A stretch of 64,000 bases of DNA from Burkholderia pseudomultivorans (GTDB taxonomy: Bacteria > Pseudomonadota > Gammaproteobacteria > Burkholderiales > Burkholderiaceae): assembly GCF_902499075.1 (NCBI RefSeq), contig NZ_CABVPP010000007.1:62001-126000 (forward strand), read 5' to 3'. The position numbers and the translations under genes were made by a program. This document shows, piece by piece, positions 10,108 through 19,101 of the stretch. The notes below the pieces were generated by a model. The model worked only from the letters and a program-made list of their open reading frames with translations, searched no databases and was not told where the DNA came from. How positions within the stretch are numbered: position 1 is the stretch's first letter; each line of letters opens with the position of its first letter.

Positions 10108-10829
10108 CGATGAACGCACCGATCCCCACTGCGGCGTTGCACGCGACGCCCTGGACCGCGACCGAGTTCGAGGCGCGCCTGCGCGCGCTCGAGTCGCGCT
10201 ACCACATCCATCATCCGTTCAACCGGCGGCTCAACAGCGGCGCGTGTTCGCCCGCGCAGATCCGCGGCTGGGTCGCGAACCGCTTCTACTACCAGATCAG
10301 CATTCCGCTCAAGGATGCGGCGATCCTGTCGAACTGCCCCGATCGCGACACGCGGCGGCGCTGGATCCAGCGGCTGATCGATCACGACGGGCAGGGCGAC
10401 AACGCGGGCGGCATCGAGGCATGGGTGCGGCTGGCTGAAGCGGTCGGCCTCGATCGCGACGCGCTGTGGTCGCTCGAACACGTGCTGCCCGGCGTGCGTT
10501 TCGCGGTCGACGCATACGTCAATTTCGCGCGGCGTGCGCCGTGGCAGGAAGCCGTGTGCTCGTCGCTGACCGAGATGTTCGCGCCGCAGATCCATCTCGA
10601 CCGGCTGGCGGGCTGGCCGTCGCACTATCCGTGGATCGAGCCGGACGGCCTGCACTATTTCCGCAGCCGCGTGCCGCTCGCGCAGCGCGACGTCGAGCAC
10701 GGGCTGGCCGTCACGCTGCAGCATTTCACGACGCCCGAGGCGCAGCAGCGCGCGCTCGGCATCCTGCAATTCAAGCTCGACATTCTGTGGTCGATCCTCG
10801 ACGCAGTCGAAAAGGCCTATCCCGCATGA
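10104..10829 (+). CDS. pqqC: pyrroloquinoline-quinone synthase PqqC
   Basis: 241 residues from ATG 10104, which overlaps the pqqB stop; ATG 10110 is an in-frame alternative. The sequence shows the heme-oxygenase-like all-helical fold motifs of Pqq[13 protein letters not shown] near the start, [11 protein letters not shown], and the [11 protein letters not shown] region. It carries out the final ring closure and eight-electron oxidation that yields PQQ, using O2 and no metal. Translation is coupled to pqqB and pqqD by stop/start overlaps. Confidence 0.97.
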   Translation: MTMNAPIPTAALHATPWTATEFEARLRALESRYHIHHPFNRRLNSGACSPAQIRGWVANRFYYQISIPLKDAAILSNCPDRDTRRRWIQRLIDHDGQGDNAGGIEAWVRLAEAVGLDRDALWSLEHVLPGVRFAVDAYVNFARRAPWQEAVCSSLTEMFAPQIHLDRLAGWPSHYPWIEPDGLHYFRSRVPLAQRDVEHGLAVTLQHFTTPEAQQRALGILQFKLDILWSILDAVEKAYPA

Positions 10830-11107
10830 ACGCGATCGATGCCGTCAGCGGCGTGCCGCTGCGCCCCTGCCTGAGGGGCATGTACCGCCTGCAATGGGAG
10901 GCGGCCCAGGATGCCTACGTGCTCCTCTATCCGGAAGGAATGGTCAAGCTCAACCCGAGCGCGGGCGAGATCCTGCTGCGCTGCGACGGCACGCGCGAGC
11001 TGGACGACATCATCGGCGAGCTGGAGCAGTTGTTCAGCCAGTCGGACCTCGCGACCGACGTCTACCGGTTCCTCGATCATGCACGCCTGCGCGGCTGGCT
11101 CGACTGA
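10826..11107 (+). CDS. pqqD: PQQ peptide chaperone PqqD
   Basis: 93 residues containing the RRE (RiPP precursor recognition) winged-helix fold: [20 protein letters not shown] strands, then [15 protein letters not shown] and helices. PqqD binds the PqqA leader and delivers it to the radical SAM enzyme PqqE. ATG 10826 overlaps the pqqC stop, and pqqE follows after 1 bp. Confidence 0.96.
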   Translation: MNAIDAVSGVPLRPCLRGMYRLQWEAAQDAYVLLYPEGMVKLNPSAGEILLRCDGTRELDDIIGELEQLFSQSDLATDVYRFLDHARLRGWLD

Positions 11108-11108
11108 C

Positions 11109-12227
11109 ATGACGGCCGACCTCGATCGTCCATCGGCGCCGCTGTGGCTGCTCGCGGAGCTCACGTACCGCTGCCCGCTGCACTGCGCGTTCTGCTACAA
11201 CCCGGTCGATTTCGCGAAGCACGGCGCGGAACTCGATACCGACGCATGGCGTACCGTCATCAGCGATGCGCGCGCGCTCGGCGCCGCGCAGATCGGCTTC
11301 TCGGGCGGCGAGCCGCTGCAGCGCGACGACCTCGAGACGCTCGTCGAGCATGCGCGCGGCCTCGGCTTCTACACGAACCTGATCACGTCGGGCATCGGGC
11401 TGAATGCGGCGCGCATCGAACGGCTCAAGGCCGCCGGGCTCGATCATATCCAGTTGTCGCTGCAGGACTCGACGCGCGAGCTGAACGATTTCCTGACCAG
11501 CACGCGCACCTTCGAGCTGAAGCGCAGCGTCGCGCGGCTCATCAAGGCGCACGACTATCCGATGGTGCTGAACTGCGTGCTGCATCGCTACAACCTCGCG
11601 CACGTGGACCGCATCATCGAGATGGCGCTCGACCTCGGCGCCGATTACCTGGAGCTCGCGAACACGCAGTACTACGGCTGGGCGATGCTGAACCGCGACC
11701 AGCTGATGCCGACCGCGGAACAGTTGCGCGACGCGGAGGACACCGTCAATCGCTATCGCAAGATGGTCGGCGAGCGCTGCCGGATCCTGTTCGTCGTGCC
11801 CGACTATTTCGAGCAGCGGCCGAAGGCCTGCATGAACGGCTGGGGATCGGTGTTCCTCGGCGTCGCGCCGGACGGCACCGCGTTGCCGTGCCATGCCGCG
11901 CGCGGGTTGCCGGGGCTGGCGCTGCCGAACGTTCGCGACCTTTCGCTGCGGGAGATCTGGTACGACAGCGACGCATTCAATGCGTTTCGCGGCGACGGCT
12001 GGATGCGCGAGCCATGCCGCAGTTGCGACGAGCGACATGTCGATCACGGCGGCTGCCGTTGCCAGGCCTACCTGCTGGCCGGCGATCCGACAGAGGCCGA
12101 TCCGGTGTGCGAGAAATCCGCGCATCACGGGCAGGTCGAGCAGGCGGTGCGGTTCGCGCGCGAGCGCGTGCGAACCGATGTGCAGCCGCTGGTGTTTCGC
12201 AGCCGGGAGAATTCGCTGGCGCGTTGA
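11109..12227 (+). CDS. pqqE: PqqA peptide cyclase PqqE (radical SAM)
   Basis: 372 residues. The radical SAM cluster motif CPLHCAFC lies near residue 23-30, with the SGGEPL S-adenosylmethionine strand after it. A C-terminal SPASM region has clustered cysteines (CMNGWGS, CHAARG, CRSCDERHVDHGGCRC) for auxiliary iron-sulfur clusters. It joins Glu16 and Tyr20 of PqqA by a C-C bond with PqqD as chaperone. No pqqF-type peptidase gene is in the window; a general protease may serve. Confidence 0.97.
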   Translation: MTADLDRPSAPLWLLAELTYRCPLHCAFCYNPVDFAKHGAELDTDAWRTVISDARALGAAQIGFSGGEPLQRDDLETLVEHARGLGFYTNLITSGIGLNAARIERLKAAGLDHIQLSLQDSTRELNDFLTSTRTFELKRSVARLIKAHDYPMVLNCVLHRYNLAHVDRIIEMALDLGADYLELANTQYYGWAMLNRDQLMPTAEQLRDAEDTVNRYRKMVGERCRILFVVPDYFEQRPKACMNGWGSVFLGVAPDGTALPCHAARGLPGLALPNVRDLSLREIWYDSDAFNAFRGDGWMREPCRSCDERHVDHGGCRCQAYLLAGDPTEADPVCEKSAHHGQVEQAVRFARERVRTDVQPLVFRSRENSLAR

Positions 12228-12344
12228 CCGGCGGCGCGCGCGGCGCGAAGCGACGCACCTCGGAACGAGCGATGCGGCGTGCGTTTCGTGGCGGCCGAGC
12301 CGCGCATTCGCGCGCGAATGGATCGACGCGGGACGGAGGTGACG

Positions 12345-13148
12345 ATGAGTACCACCGCGTTTGCCGCGCCGGGCGCGGCATCGGCGAGCGGCGAAGTCCG
12401 CACGCGCTTCGGTATGCGTGCGACGCGCATCGCGGCGGTCGTCGCGACGGTATGCGCGCTGCATGCAACGCTGTTCGTGCTGCTCGCGCATCAGCCGGCG
12501 GCGCTGCGGCGCGTTTCGGTGCAGCCGCGCGTCATGATGGCGACGCTGATCGTGCCGACCACCGCAGCCCCGGCGGCCGCGCCGGACGCGATGACGGCGT
12601 CGCGCACGATGCAGCGAACGAAGCCTGCGAGCGGGCCCGTGTCCGCTGTCGCATCATCGGCGATACGGCCGCATCCGGTTGCGCGCGCGCGATCGCCGGC
12701 GCGTGATGCACACGGGCTCGCGCCATCGCGGCCGGTCGCGCCGGCCGTGCGCGAGCATGCCGCGCGAAACGATGCGGCGACCGACGCGCCGAACGCGCCG
12801 GCGTCGGTTCAACCGCAACCCCAATCCTCTTCCCGGCCGGCGCCCGAGACGGCTCCCGCACCGGCGGCGCCGCGTTTCGTCGCCCGTCCCGACTGCGCGC
12901 TGACGCAACCCGACTATCCGCCGCAGTCGCTGCGCGCGGGCGAGCACGGCACCGTGCTCGTCGAACTGGAAACCGATGCGGCCGGACATGTGGCCGCCGC
13001 GCATGTCGCCGCCGGCAGCGGCTACGCGCGCCTCGATGCGGCCGCGCGCGACGCGGTGCTGGCGAGCCGCTGCACGCCGTATCGCGAGAACGGGGCGCCG
13101 GTGCCGATGCGCGCGCGCGTGCCGATCAGGTTCGATCTCGACGATTGA
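12345..13148 (+). CDS. TonB family energy-transducing protein
   Basis: 267 residues with the TonB layout: one N-terminal membrane helix (about 28-48), a long Ala/Pro/Arg-rich periplasmic spacer (about 60-165), and a C-terminal TonB domain starting at DCALTQPDYPPQSLR with GTVLVELETDAAGHV and a final PIRFDLDD. It couples proton-motive force from ExbBD to outer-membrane receptors. GGAGGT lies 7 bp before ATG 12345; longer readings are unsupported. exbB/exbD are not adjacent. The position, 117 bp after pqqE, suggests that it serves the receptor at 3021 (inference). Confidence 0.9.
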   Translation: MSTTAFAAPGAASASGEVRTRFGMRATRIAAVVATVCALHATLFVLLAHQPAALRRVSVQPRVMMATLIVPTTAAPAAAPDAMTASRTMQRTKPASGPVSAVASSAIRPHPVARARSPARDAHGLAPSRPVAPAVREHAARNDAATDAPNAPASVQPQPQSSSRPAPETAPAPAAPRFVARPDCALTQPDYPPQSLRAGEHGTVLVELETDAAGHVAAAHVAAGSGYARLDAAARDAVLASRCTPYRENGAPVPMRARVPIRFDLDD

Positions 13149-13260
13149 CAGGACACCTTGCCATCACGACCGACGGCATCGGTCATGGCAGAACGCAGCG
13201 CGCTCCGCTCGCGCGCCCGGTTGCCTGGCCGGACGTCGCTGCGCTGATGGAGTGACATCG

Positions 13261-13599
13261 TCACCCGTCGTCCGCCTTCGCCTGCAGATCCTTCAAGCCC
13301 TGAATCACGACCAGCAGCGCACGTCCGTGTTCGTCGGAGCCGTCCCACGCGTCGACGATCGCGTCGCGCAGCAGTTCGTTATAGCGGCGGCGCGACGGAC
13401 CGATCTCGACGCCATAGAAAGTGCATAGCTTATTGAATGGCGCGCTGCGGCGCAGCCGACGCCCGTCCGACAGCCGCAGGCGCGACACGGTCGGCTGGCT
13501 GACCCCGGAAAGTCGCGCGATTTCGCTGGACGAACGCGTATCCGCCAGCAAGCAGCGTAACAGGTCTTGAACGGGAAAATCTTGGTCCGGGGCTTCCAT
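13261..13599 (-). CDS. small helix-turn-helix transcriptional regulator
   Basis: 112 residues from ATG 13599 (115 from ATG 13608). A helix-turn-helix occupies about residues 24-43 (SSSEIARLSGVSQPTVSRLR), followed by a short region resembling phage-type repressors and a C-terminal helix. A perfect minus-strand -10 (TATAAT, 13607-13612) with a weak -35 (TTCAAC) 17 bp upstream would start transcription at about 13600, i.e. a nearly leaderless mRNA beginning at ATG 13599. It is divergent from the unknown protein at 13678, with only 78 bp between starts, so it probably represses that gene and itself. Its ligand is unknown. Confidence 0.65.
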   Translation of the reverse strand: MEAPDQDFPVQDLLRCLLADTRSSSEIARLSGVSQPTVSRLRLSDGRRLRRSAPFNKLCTFYGVEIGPSRRRYNELLRDAIVDAWDGSDEHGRALLVVIQGLKDLQAKADDG

Positions 13600-13677
13600 G
13601 CGATGCATTATACCTATACAGTTACGGCTGTTGAATGGGCTTGCTGTCGCCGGCGAGGCTGTATCCCGAGAAAGTTG

Positions 13678-14577
13678 ATGACACTGAAACACCTCCCTCC
13701 CACGTTCTGCTGGACAAAGATCGGTACCGAGTCCGGCGAGGAACTGCCGACCGTCGTGCTCCGCAAGGAATGGGAACGCCGGCTCGGAGGCGGTCGTTTT
13801 CTGTGGGGCATCAACCAGCCGCTCGGCAACAGCGCGCAGGTCGCCGCGCATCGCACCGGCTCGCTGCTCGCGCTGTTCTCGCCGGTCGCGTCGCGCACGC
13901 GGGCGGGCGAGCGCAAGGATGCGCTGCTGTGGAATGCATGGGTCGACGCGAGCGGCCAGGTGCGGCCGCTGCCGCCGCATACGTTCATCGCGAGCCGCGC
14001 GAGGCTGCCATCGGGCCGGCGTCGCGAGCAGCACTACGCGCTGGTATGCGCGTCGTCCACCGCGCTGACGGTCGGCACGCAGTTGCGCGTGTATCCGGAT
14101 CACCTGCGCAGCGTCAGCACGGGCAAGCCGCTCGGCGTCGCGCAGGGCGCGGCCGTCGTCGACTGCGTCGGGCGCGCGAAGGAGCAGACCGGCAAGAGCT
14201 ATCCGCTCGCGCTGTCGGTCGAACTCGAAGCGCCGTATTTCGTGCGGCTCGCGCAGCCGTGCGTGCTGAAGGCGCGCGATCTCGCGGAGGTGAACAAGGC
14301 GACGCGCGCGGGCGATTTCGACCGCTTCGTCGAACTGGTCGCACGCTTGCGCGGCAAGTCGCCGACCGAGGCGGTGCGCGGCGTCACGCGCGACCTGTTC
14401 GACGTGCCGCCGATCGAAACCGCGGCCGCGTATGTCGCGCCCGCGCATGTCGCGCGTTTGCGCAGCCGTCCCGCGGCCGAGCATGCGCGCGGCCTGACCG
14501 GCGATCTGTTCGACCTGTCGCCGGGAGAACCCGCGGCGTTCGGCGGCATCACGCATCCGCGTATCGGGCGCGCATGA
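13678..14577 (+). CDS. conserved protein of unknown function, divergent partner of HTH regulator
   Basis: 299 residues, no signal peptide or membrane helix. Recognisable blocks are an N-terminal WTKIGTESG...RKEWERR, then FLWGIN, and a central HYALVCASS, which I have the impression recur together in a widespread uncharacterised family possibly of EVE/ASCH-like fold; this is a weak recollection, not a result. Near the C terminus the element RG(V/L)T-x-DLFD is repeated about 45 residues apart (near 236 and 273). Start ATG 13678 is preceded by GAGAAAG. The function is unknown. Confidence 0.6.
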   Translation: MTLKHLPPTFCWTKIGTESGEELPTVVLRKEWERRLGGGRFLWGINQPLGNSAQVAAHRTGSLLALFSPVASRTRAGERKDALLWNAWVDASGQVRPLPPHTFIASRARLPSGRRREQHYALVCASSTALTVGTQLRVYPDHLRSVSTGKPLGVAQGAAVVDCVGRAKEQTGKSYPLALSVELEAPYFVRLAQPCVLKARDLAEVNKATRAGDFDRFVELVARLRGKSPTEAVRGVTRDLFDVPPIETAAAYVAPAHVARLRSRPAAEHARGLTGDLFDLSPGEPAAFGGITHPRIGRA

Positions 14578-14787
14578 CGCGCGCGCCGGTTCGGCGCGCA
14601 AGAATTTGTTGCAATCTCGCGATAGCGGTTCGGCGGGCGCAGAGGGACAATCGGGTCGAAGCGCGCCGGGCCGCACGATGGCCGATGCGTCGCCCGGCGG
14701 CGGAACCTGTCGTTCACGCCGCCGACATGCGCACCGCGCACACTGCGTCGGCCTGCTTCACTCAAGCAACCTGAGGGAGAAGTGTCG

Positions 14788-15018
14788 ATGCCGAGTCACA
14801 TCTGTTCGCGGGAAGCCCGGGCTGCGCAGCGCTTCGTCGAAGCGACGCGCAACGTCGATCAGGCGTTTCGCGCGGTGCGCGGCGAGCGCGACGACGAGCA
14901 CGCGTCGGACGAATACGCACGCGCGATGTCGCGCCTCGATCGCGCGCTCGACGAACTGGCGCGTGCGCAGGAATTCTTCGACCGCGTGGTGAGCGCGGAC
15001 GCGGCGCGCAGCCTCTGA
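14788..15018 (+). CDS. small hypothetical helical protein
   Basis: 76 residues from ATG 14788 with GAGGGAGA nine bases upstream; a GTG two codons earlier is an alternative. The protein is charged, without hydrophobic segments, and predicted by eye to be almost wholly alpha-helical with a single Cys near the N terminus. I do not recognise a family. It stands alone: 210 bp separate it from the preceding gene and the following gene is on the other strand. Confidence 0.5.
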   Translation: MPSHICSREARAAQRFVEATRNVDQAFRAVRGERDDEHASDEYARAMSRLDRALDELARAQEFFDRVVSADAARSL

Positions 15019-15166
15019 TTCCCGCACTTTCCGCTGTCGTCTCCGGTGCGTCGATCGACGCGCTTTCGTCATCCTGCCGGGCGATGCCGCGCGGCATGTC
15101 ATTGCGTCGATCCCGACTGCACGCGAGCGATGAGGTCGCGCGTGCCGCGCCGCGCGCGCTGCGAGG

Positions 15167-16174
15167 TCAGACCTTCCGGCCTTCGACCGGATAGTTCGGA
15201 TCCGTATAACCGTGCGTCGACGCATGCCCCGGCGGCACCAGCGCGTCGACGAAGCGTTCGTCGTCCGGGCCGAGTTCGAGCGCGAGCGCCTCGACATAGC
15301 TGTCCCAGTGCGCTTCGGTGCGCGGCCCCGCGATCGCCGCGCTGACCGCGCGATTGTTCAGCACCCACGCCAGCGCGAACGCGATCGACGTCGTGCCGCG
15401 CGCGGCCGCATGCGCGGCGACCTGCTGCGCGATCCGCAGCGATTCGGGCCGCCATTCCGTCTGCTGAATGCGCCGGTCGCCACGGCCTGCGCGCGAATCG
15501 GCGGGCGGCTGCCCGTCGGTTGCGTATTTGCCGGTCAGCACGCCGCGCGCGAGCGGGCTGTACGGCACGACGCCGATCCCGTAGTGCGCCGCCGCCGGCA
15601 GCTGCTCGACTTCGGCGGTGCGGTCGACGAGGTTGTACAGCGGCTCGCTCGCAACCGGCCGGTCGATGCCGAGCTGATCGGCGATGCGCACGATCTCGGC
15701 GATGCGCCAGCCGCGGAAGTTCGACAGCCCGTAGTAGCGGATCTTGCCCTGCCGGATCAGGTCGCCCACCGCGCGCATCGCTTCCTCGAGCGGCGCGTCG
15801 GTCACCGCGCGATGGAAATAGAGGATGTCGATGTAGTCGGTGCCGAGACGCTTCAGGCTCGCATCGACGGCCTGGCAGATCCACTTGCGCGACTGGCCTT
15901 GCCGGTTCGGCCCGGCGTCCGGTCCGGCCGGGTAGCCGAACTTGGTCGCGACGACCCAGCTGTCGCGATGCGGCGCGATTGCGCGGCCGACGATCTCCTC
16001 CGAGCGTCCGGCGTGATAGACGTCGGCCGTGTCGATGAAGTTGACGCCCTGGTCGAAGGCCTTGTCGATGATGCGGGTCGACGTCGCTTCGTCGGTCTCG
16101 CCGCCGAACATCATTGCGCCGAGACACAGCGGCGACACCTTGAGCGCGCTGCGCCCGAGATAGCGGTAATCCAT
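15167..16174 (-). CDS. aldo/keto reductase
   Basis: 335 residues from ATG 16174, chosen because GGAG lies seven bases upstream; ATG 16180 also fits. The catalytic tetrad of the NADPH-dependent (alpha/beta)8 barrel family is visible: Asp48 and Tyr53 in DTADVY, Lys78 in VVATKFGY, and His in ILYFHRA. The C-terminal NADP-binding segment includes the NRAVSAAIAGPR stretch. Substrate not predictable; many relatives reduce aldehydes or sugars. A LysR gene lies 182 bp upstream on the same strand. Confidence 0.88.
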   Translation of the reverse strand: MDYRYLGRSALKVSPLCLGAMMFGGETDEATSTRIIDKAFDQGVNFIDTADVYHAGRSEEIVGRAIAPHRDSWVVATKFGYPAGPDAGPNRQGQSRKWICQAVDASLKRLGTDYIDILYFHRAVTDAPLEEAMRAVGDLIRQGKIRYYGLSNFRGWRIAEIVRIADQLGIDRPVASEPLYNLVDRTAEVEQLPAAAHYGIGVVPYSPLARGVLTGKYATDGQPPADSRAGRGDRRIQQTEWRPESLRIAQQVAAHAAARGTTSIAFALAWVLNNRAVSAAIAGPRTEAHWDSYVEALALELGPDDERFVDALVPPGHASTHGYTDPNYPVEGRKV

Positions 16175-16356
16175 GTGCATGCTCCATGCGGGCGCGCGCC
16201 CGCGTCGGTTCGAATCGGAAGGCAGGCCGGGCGCGGTCGTGTGCGCGACGCGCGGCGCGTGCGCCGCTGCGGGAACCCGCCGGCCGGCCGGAGTGGAACA
16301 CCGCAGAGCGTAGCGGTTTCGGCGCTTATCGATAATCCCCGACAATTCGCATGCAC

Positions 16357-17277
16357 TTATCGCGCCGATTCATCAAACGGCGCTCCTGCGCGCTCGCGCA
16401 GCGCGTCGACGATCAGCGCGAGCGCGCGCGACGACTGCCGGCGGCTCGGGTAGTACAGGTGATGGCCGGGAAAGGTCGGGCACCAGTCGGCGAGCACGCT
16501 GTCGAGGCGGCCGGCGGCGACATGCGGCGCCGCGAGATCGGCGGGCACGTAGGCGAGACCATAGCCGTCCAGCGCGGCGTCGAGCATCTCGTAGGTGCCG
16601 TTGAACGTGACCTGCCCGTCGACGCGCACCTGCAGCGTCTCGCCGTCTTTCGCGAGTTCCCATGCATACAGCGCGCCGTGCGTCGGCAGCCGCAGGTTGA
16701 TGCAGTCGTGCGCGACGAGATCGCGCGGCACGACGGGCCGTGCGCGTTGCGCGAAGTACGCGGGCGCGCCGACGATCGCCATCTTCAGGTCGGGCGAGAT
16801 GCGCACGGCGATCATGTCCTTCGCGACCTGGTCGCCGAGCCGCACGCCGATGTCGAAGCGTTCGGCGACGATGTCGGACAGCCCGTAGTCGGTCACGAAC
16901 TCGACCTTCAGATCCGGATAGTCGCGCAGCATCGGCGACAGCTTCGGCCACAGCAGCGTGCGGATCACGTAGTCGGTCGCATTGATGCGCACGGTGCCGG
17001 CCGGCTTGTCGCGCAGCTCGGCGACGGCCGACAGCTCGGCCTCGATTTCGTCGAAGCGCGGCGCGAGGTTGCGCAGCAGGCGCTCGCCGGCTTCGGTCGG
17101 CGACACGCTGCGCGTCGTGCGCGTGAGCAGCCGCACGCCGAGGCGCGTTTCGAGTGCACGGATCGTGTAACTGAGCGCGGATTGCGATACGCCGAGCCGG
17201 GCGGCCGCGCGCGTGAAGCTGCGCTCGCGCGCAACGGCGATGAAGGCAAGCAGGTCCGCGAAATTGTCGCGCGGCAT
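16357..17277 (-). CDS. LysR-family transcriptional regulator
   Basis: 306 residues: winged helix-turn-helix at about 5-64 (FTRAAARLGVSQSALSYTIRALE with two residues trimmed is the recognition region) and a C-terminal periplasmic-binding-protein-like effector domain from about 92. The sequence resembles the group that often controls neighbouring oxidoreductases. It is upstream of the aldo/keto reductase in the same direction, so the usual divergent arrangement is absent; control of that gene is possible but not shown. Confidence 0.88.
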   Translation of the reverse strand: MPRDNFADLLAFIAVARERSFTRAAARLGVSQSALSYTIRALETRLGVRLLTRTTRSVSPTEAGERLLRNLAPRFDEIEAELSAVAELRDKPAGTVRINATDYVIRTLLWPKLSPMLRDYPDLKVEFVTDYGLSDIVAERFDIGVRLGDQVAKDMIAVRISPDLKMAIVGAPAYFAQRARPVVPRDLVAHDCINLRLPTHGALYAWELAKDGETLQVRVDGQVTFNGTYEMLDAALDGYGLAYVPADLAAPHVAAGRLDSVLADWCPTFPGHHLYYPSRRQSSRALALIVDALRERAGAPFDESAR

Positions 17278-17342
17278 GGAGCGTGTCGAATGGTAGGAGC
17301 TTGCGCATCGTACCACCGTGGCGCGCCGCGAGGCGCCGCCGC

Positions 17343-18260
17343 TCAGCTCGCGCGTGTGAAGCCCGGCGCGCGGCCGGCGCCGGCCGGATGCGGATGGAAT
17401 GCGTAGCCGCCGTGCTGGAACGACGCCGCGAAGAAGCGCATCTGGTAGCGGATCGCGTTCGCCCAGTAGTCCCACGTGTGGCCGCCCGGCCGCTCCGCGT
17501 AGTCGTGCGGCACGCCGAGCGCAACCAGCCGTTCGTGCAGCGTGCGGTTCGAGCCGACGAACGCGTCGTCGCGGCCGCAGTCGATCGTCAGGTCGAGATG
17601 GGCGCGCAGGAAAGCGCGCGCGCTTTCGACGATCGCATTGCGATTCCAGAACGACGGATGGCGGACCGGATCGCCGAACACATGGTCGATGCCCGGTTCG
17701 TCCTCGCAGTTGCGCGGATCGACCGCACCGCTGATGCTGCCGACCGCGCCGAACGTGTCGGGCCGGTCGAGCGCGATGCGCAGCGCGCCGAAGCCGCCCA
17801 TGCTGAGCCCGGTGATCGCGCGCGCATGGCGCGTGGCGAGCGTGTGGAAATGGGCATCGACGTACGCGACGACTTCGTCGCCGATGAAGGTCTCGTAGCG
17901 GCTGCCCGATTCGTACGGGCTGTCGATGTACCAGCTTTCGTGGCCGCCGTCGGGCATCACGAGGATCGCGCGGTAGCGGTCGGCCAGCTCGCCGATGCGC
18001 GTGTTCGACGTCCAGTCGGTATGGTCGCCGCCCGAGCCGTGCAGCAGATAGACGACCGGGTAGCGCTCGGCGTTGCGCGTGCCGCGCGCATAGTCGTCGG
18101 GCAGCACGACCGTCGCCTTCAGCGTTTCATGCATCGCGGCGCTCGGAATCGCGACGACCCGCGTCTGGAATGCATGCGCGGGGCCGGCGAGGGCGAGCAG
18201 CAGAAGCAGCCAGAAGGCGCGTGCGAGGGTCGTCGGTCGTCGCATGGGTCGCTCGTGCAT
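17343..18260 (-). CDS. exported esterase, FrmB/antigen-85-like alpha/beta hydrolase
   Basis: 305 residues with a signal peptide of about 30 residues (LLLLLALAGPAHA then F). The nucleophile elbow GLSMGGFGA, HGSGGDHTDW oxyanion loop, a CGRDD acid segment and GGHTWDYW, which supplies the His, fit the esterase D/PHB depolymerase-like group. It should act on carboxylic esters in the periplasm or outside. ATG 18260 has no clear ribosome site; ATG 18245 is possible. It lies 65 bp upstream of the LysR gene on the same strand. Confidence 0.83.
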   Translation of the reverse strand: MHERPMRRPTTLARAFWLLLLLALAGPAHAFQTRVVAIPSAAMHETLKATVVLPDDYARGTRNAERYPVVYLLHGSGGDHTDWTSNTRIGELADRYRAILVMPDGGHESWYIDSPYESGSRYETFIGDEVVAYVDAHFHTLATRHARAITGLSMGGFGALRIALDRPDTFGAVGSISGAVDPRNCEDEPGIDHVFGDPVRHPSFWNRNAIVESARAFLRAHLDLTIDCGRDDAFVGSNRTLHERLVALGVPHDYAERPGGHTWDYWANAIRYQMRFFAASFQHGGYAFHPHPAGAGRAPGFTRAS

Positions 18261-18372
18261 GAAGGTCCGGAATTCGCGGGAAAACCCTGCCGACCGACTC
18301 TAGCAACCGAGCCTTTCAACCATATTTCGACGAAGCCTACGGGTTGTAGGCGAGCGCGCCTGCGTTCGCGTG

Positions 18373-19101
18373 CTACGCGAGACAGCGCTCGAGCGCCGCG
18401 CGAAACGCGTCGGGCCGTTCGGCCGGCGCGAGATGTCCGCCGCCTTCGATCGTCTCGATGCCGGCGCAGCGGGCCAGCGCCCAGTCCGGCACGTGCCAGC
18501 CCGCGCGCGAGCGTTCGCCGGCGACCAGCCAGACCGGATGGCGGTCGAACACCTGCGCGAGCGTGTGCAGATAGCCGGGCGCGCCGGTCGTCTCGACGAC
18601 CGAGCGCCCCATCGCGCGCAGCGTCGAGGCGGGCTGATGTGCGAGCCAGCGGCGCGCGTCGTCGTGCAGGCGCGGCGGCGGCGCGTCGATCGCGCCGCGT
18701 AGCCAGCCGGGCGGATCGGCGCGCAGGCCGTCGAGCATCGCGTCGGCTTCGGCCGGTGTCATGCGGCCGACCGACGCCGACCAGAACGCGTCGTCGAGCG
18801 TGAAGTTGCCTTCGACGTTGACGACGCGGCGCACGCGTTCGGCATGCGCATGCGCGAACAGCATCGCGATCGCGCCGCCGACCGAGTGGCCGACCACATC
18901 GACCGGCGCGGCGCCGAAGTGCGCGTCGACGATGCGTCGCAGATGCGCCACCTGCGCAGCCAGCGTGATCGCGTCGAACGGCGTCGCGCGGTGTGCGCCG
19001 TAGCCGAGCAGGTCGGGGGCGAGATGCGGGCCGTTCCATGCGGGCACGTCGAACGTGCCGATGAAGCCGTGAACGAAGACGACGGGGGTGGGCTGGCTCA
19101 T
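18373..19101 (-). CDS. alpha/beta hydrolase
   Basis: 242 residues. VFVHGFIG near the N terminus forms the oxyanion loop, GHSVGGAIA carries the Ser nucleophile, and IEGGGHLAPAE the catalytic His. No signal peptide. Start ATG 19101 overlaps the stop of the upstream DinB-like gene (ATGA), so the two are translationally coupled. The substrate is not known. Confidence 0.8.
   Translation of the reverse strand: MSQPTPVVFVHGFIGTFDVPAWNGPHLAPDLLGYGAHRATPFDAITLAAQVAHLRRIVDAHFGAAPVDVVGHSVGGAIAMLFAHAHAERVRRVVNVEGNFTLDDAFWSASVGRMTPAEADAMLDGLRADPPGWLRGAIDAPPPRLHDDARRWLAHQPASTLRAMGRSVVETTGAPGYLHTLAQVFDRHPVWLVAGERSRAGWHVPDWALARCAGIETIEGGGHLAPAERPDAFRAALERCLA

Noticed and set aside
13261-14676. 471-codon reading of the small HTH gene
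   Set aside because: The extra upstream part is antisense to the 13678-14577 gene and of low complexity; the promoter overlaps the short start.
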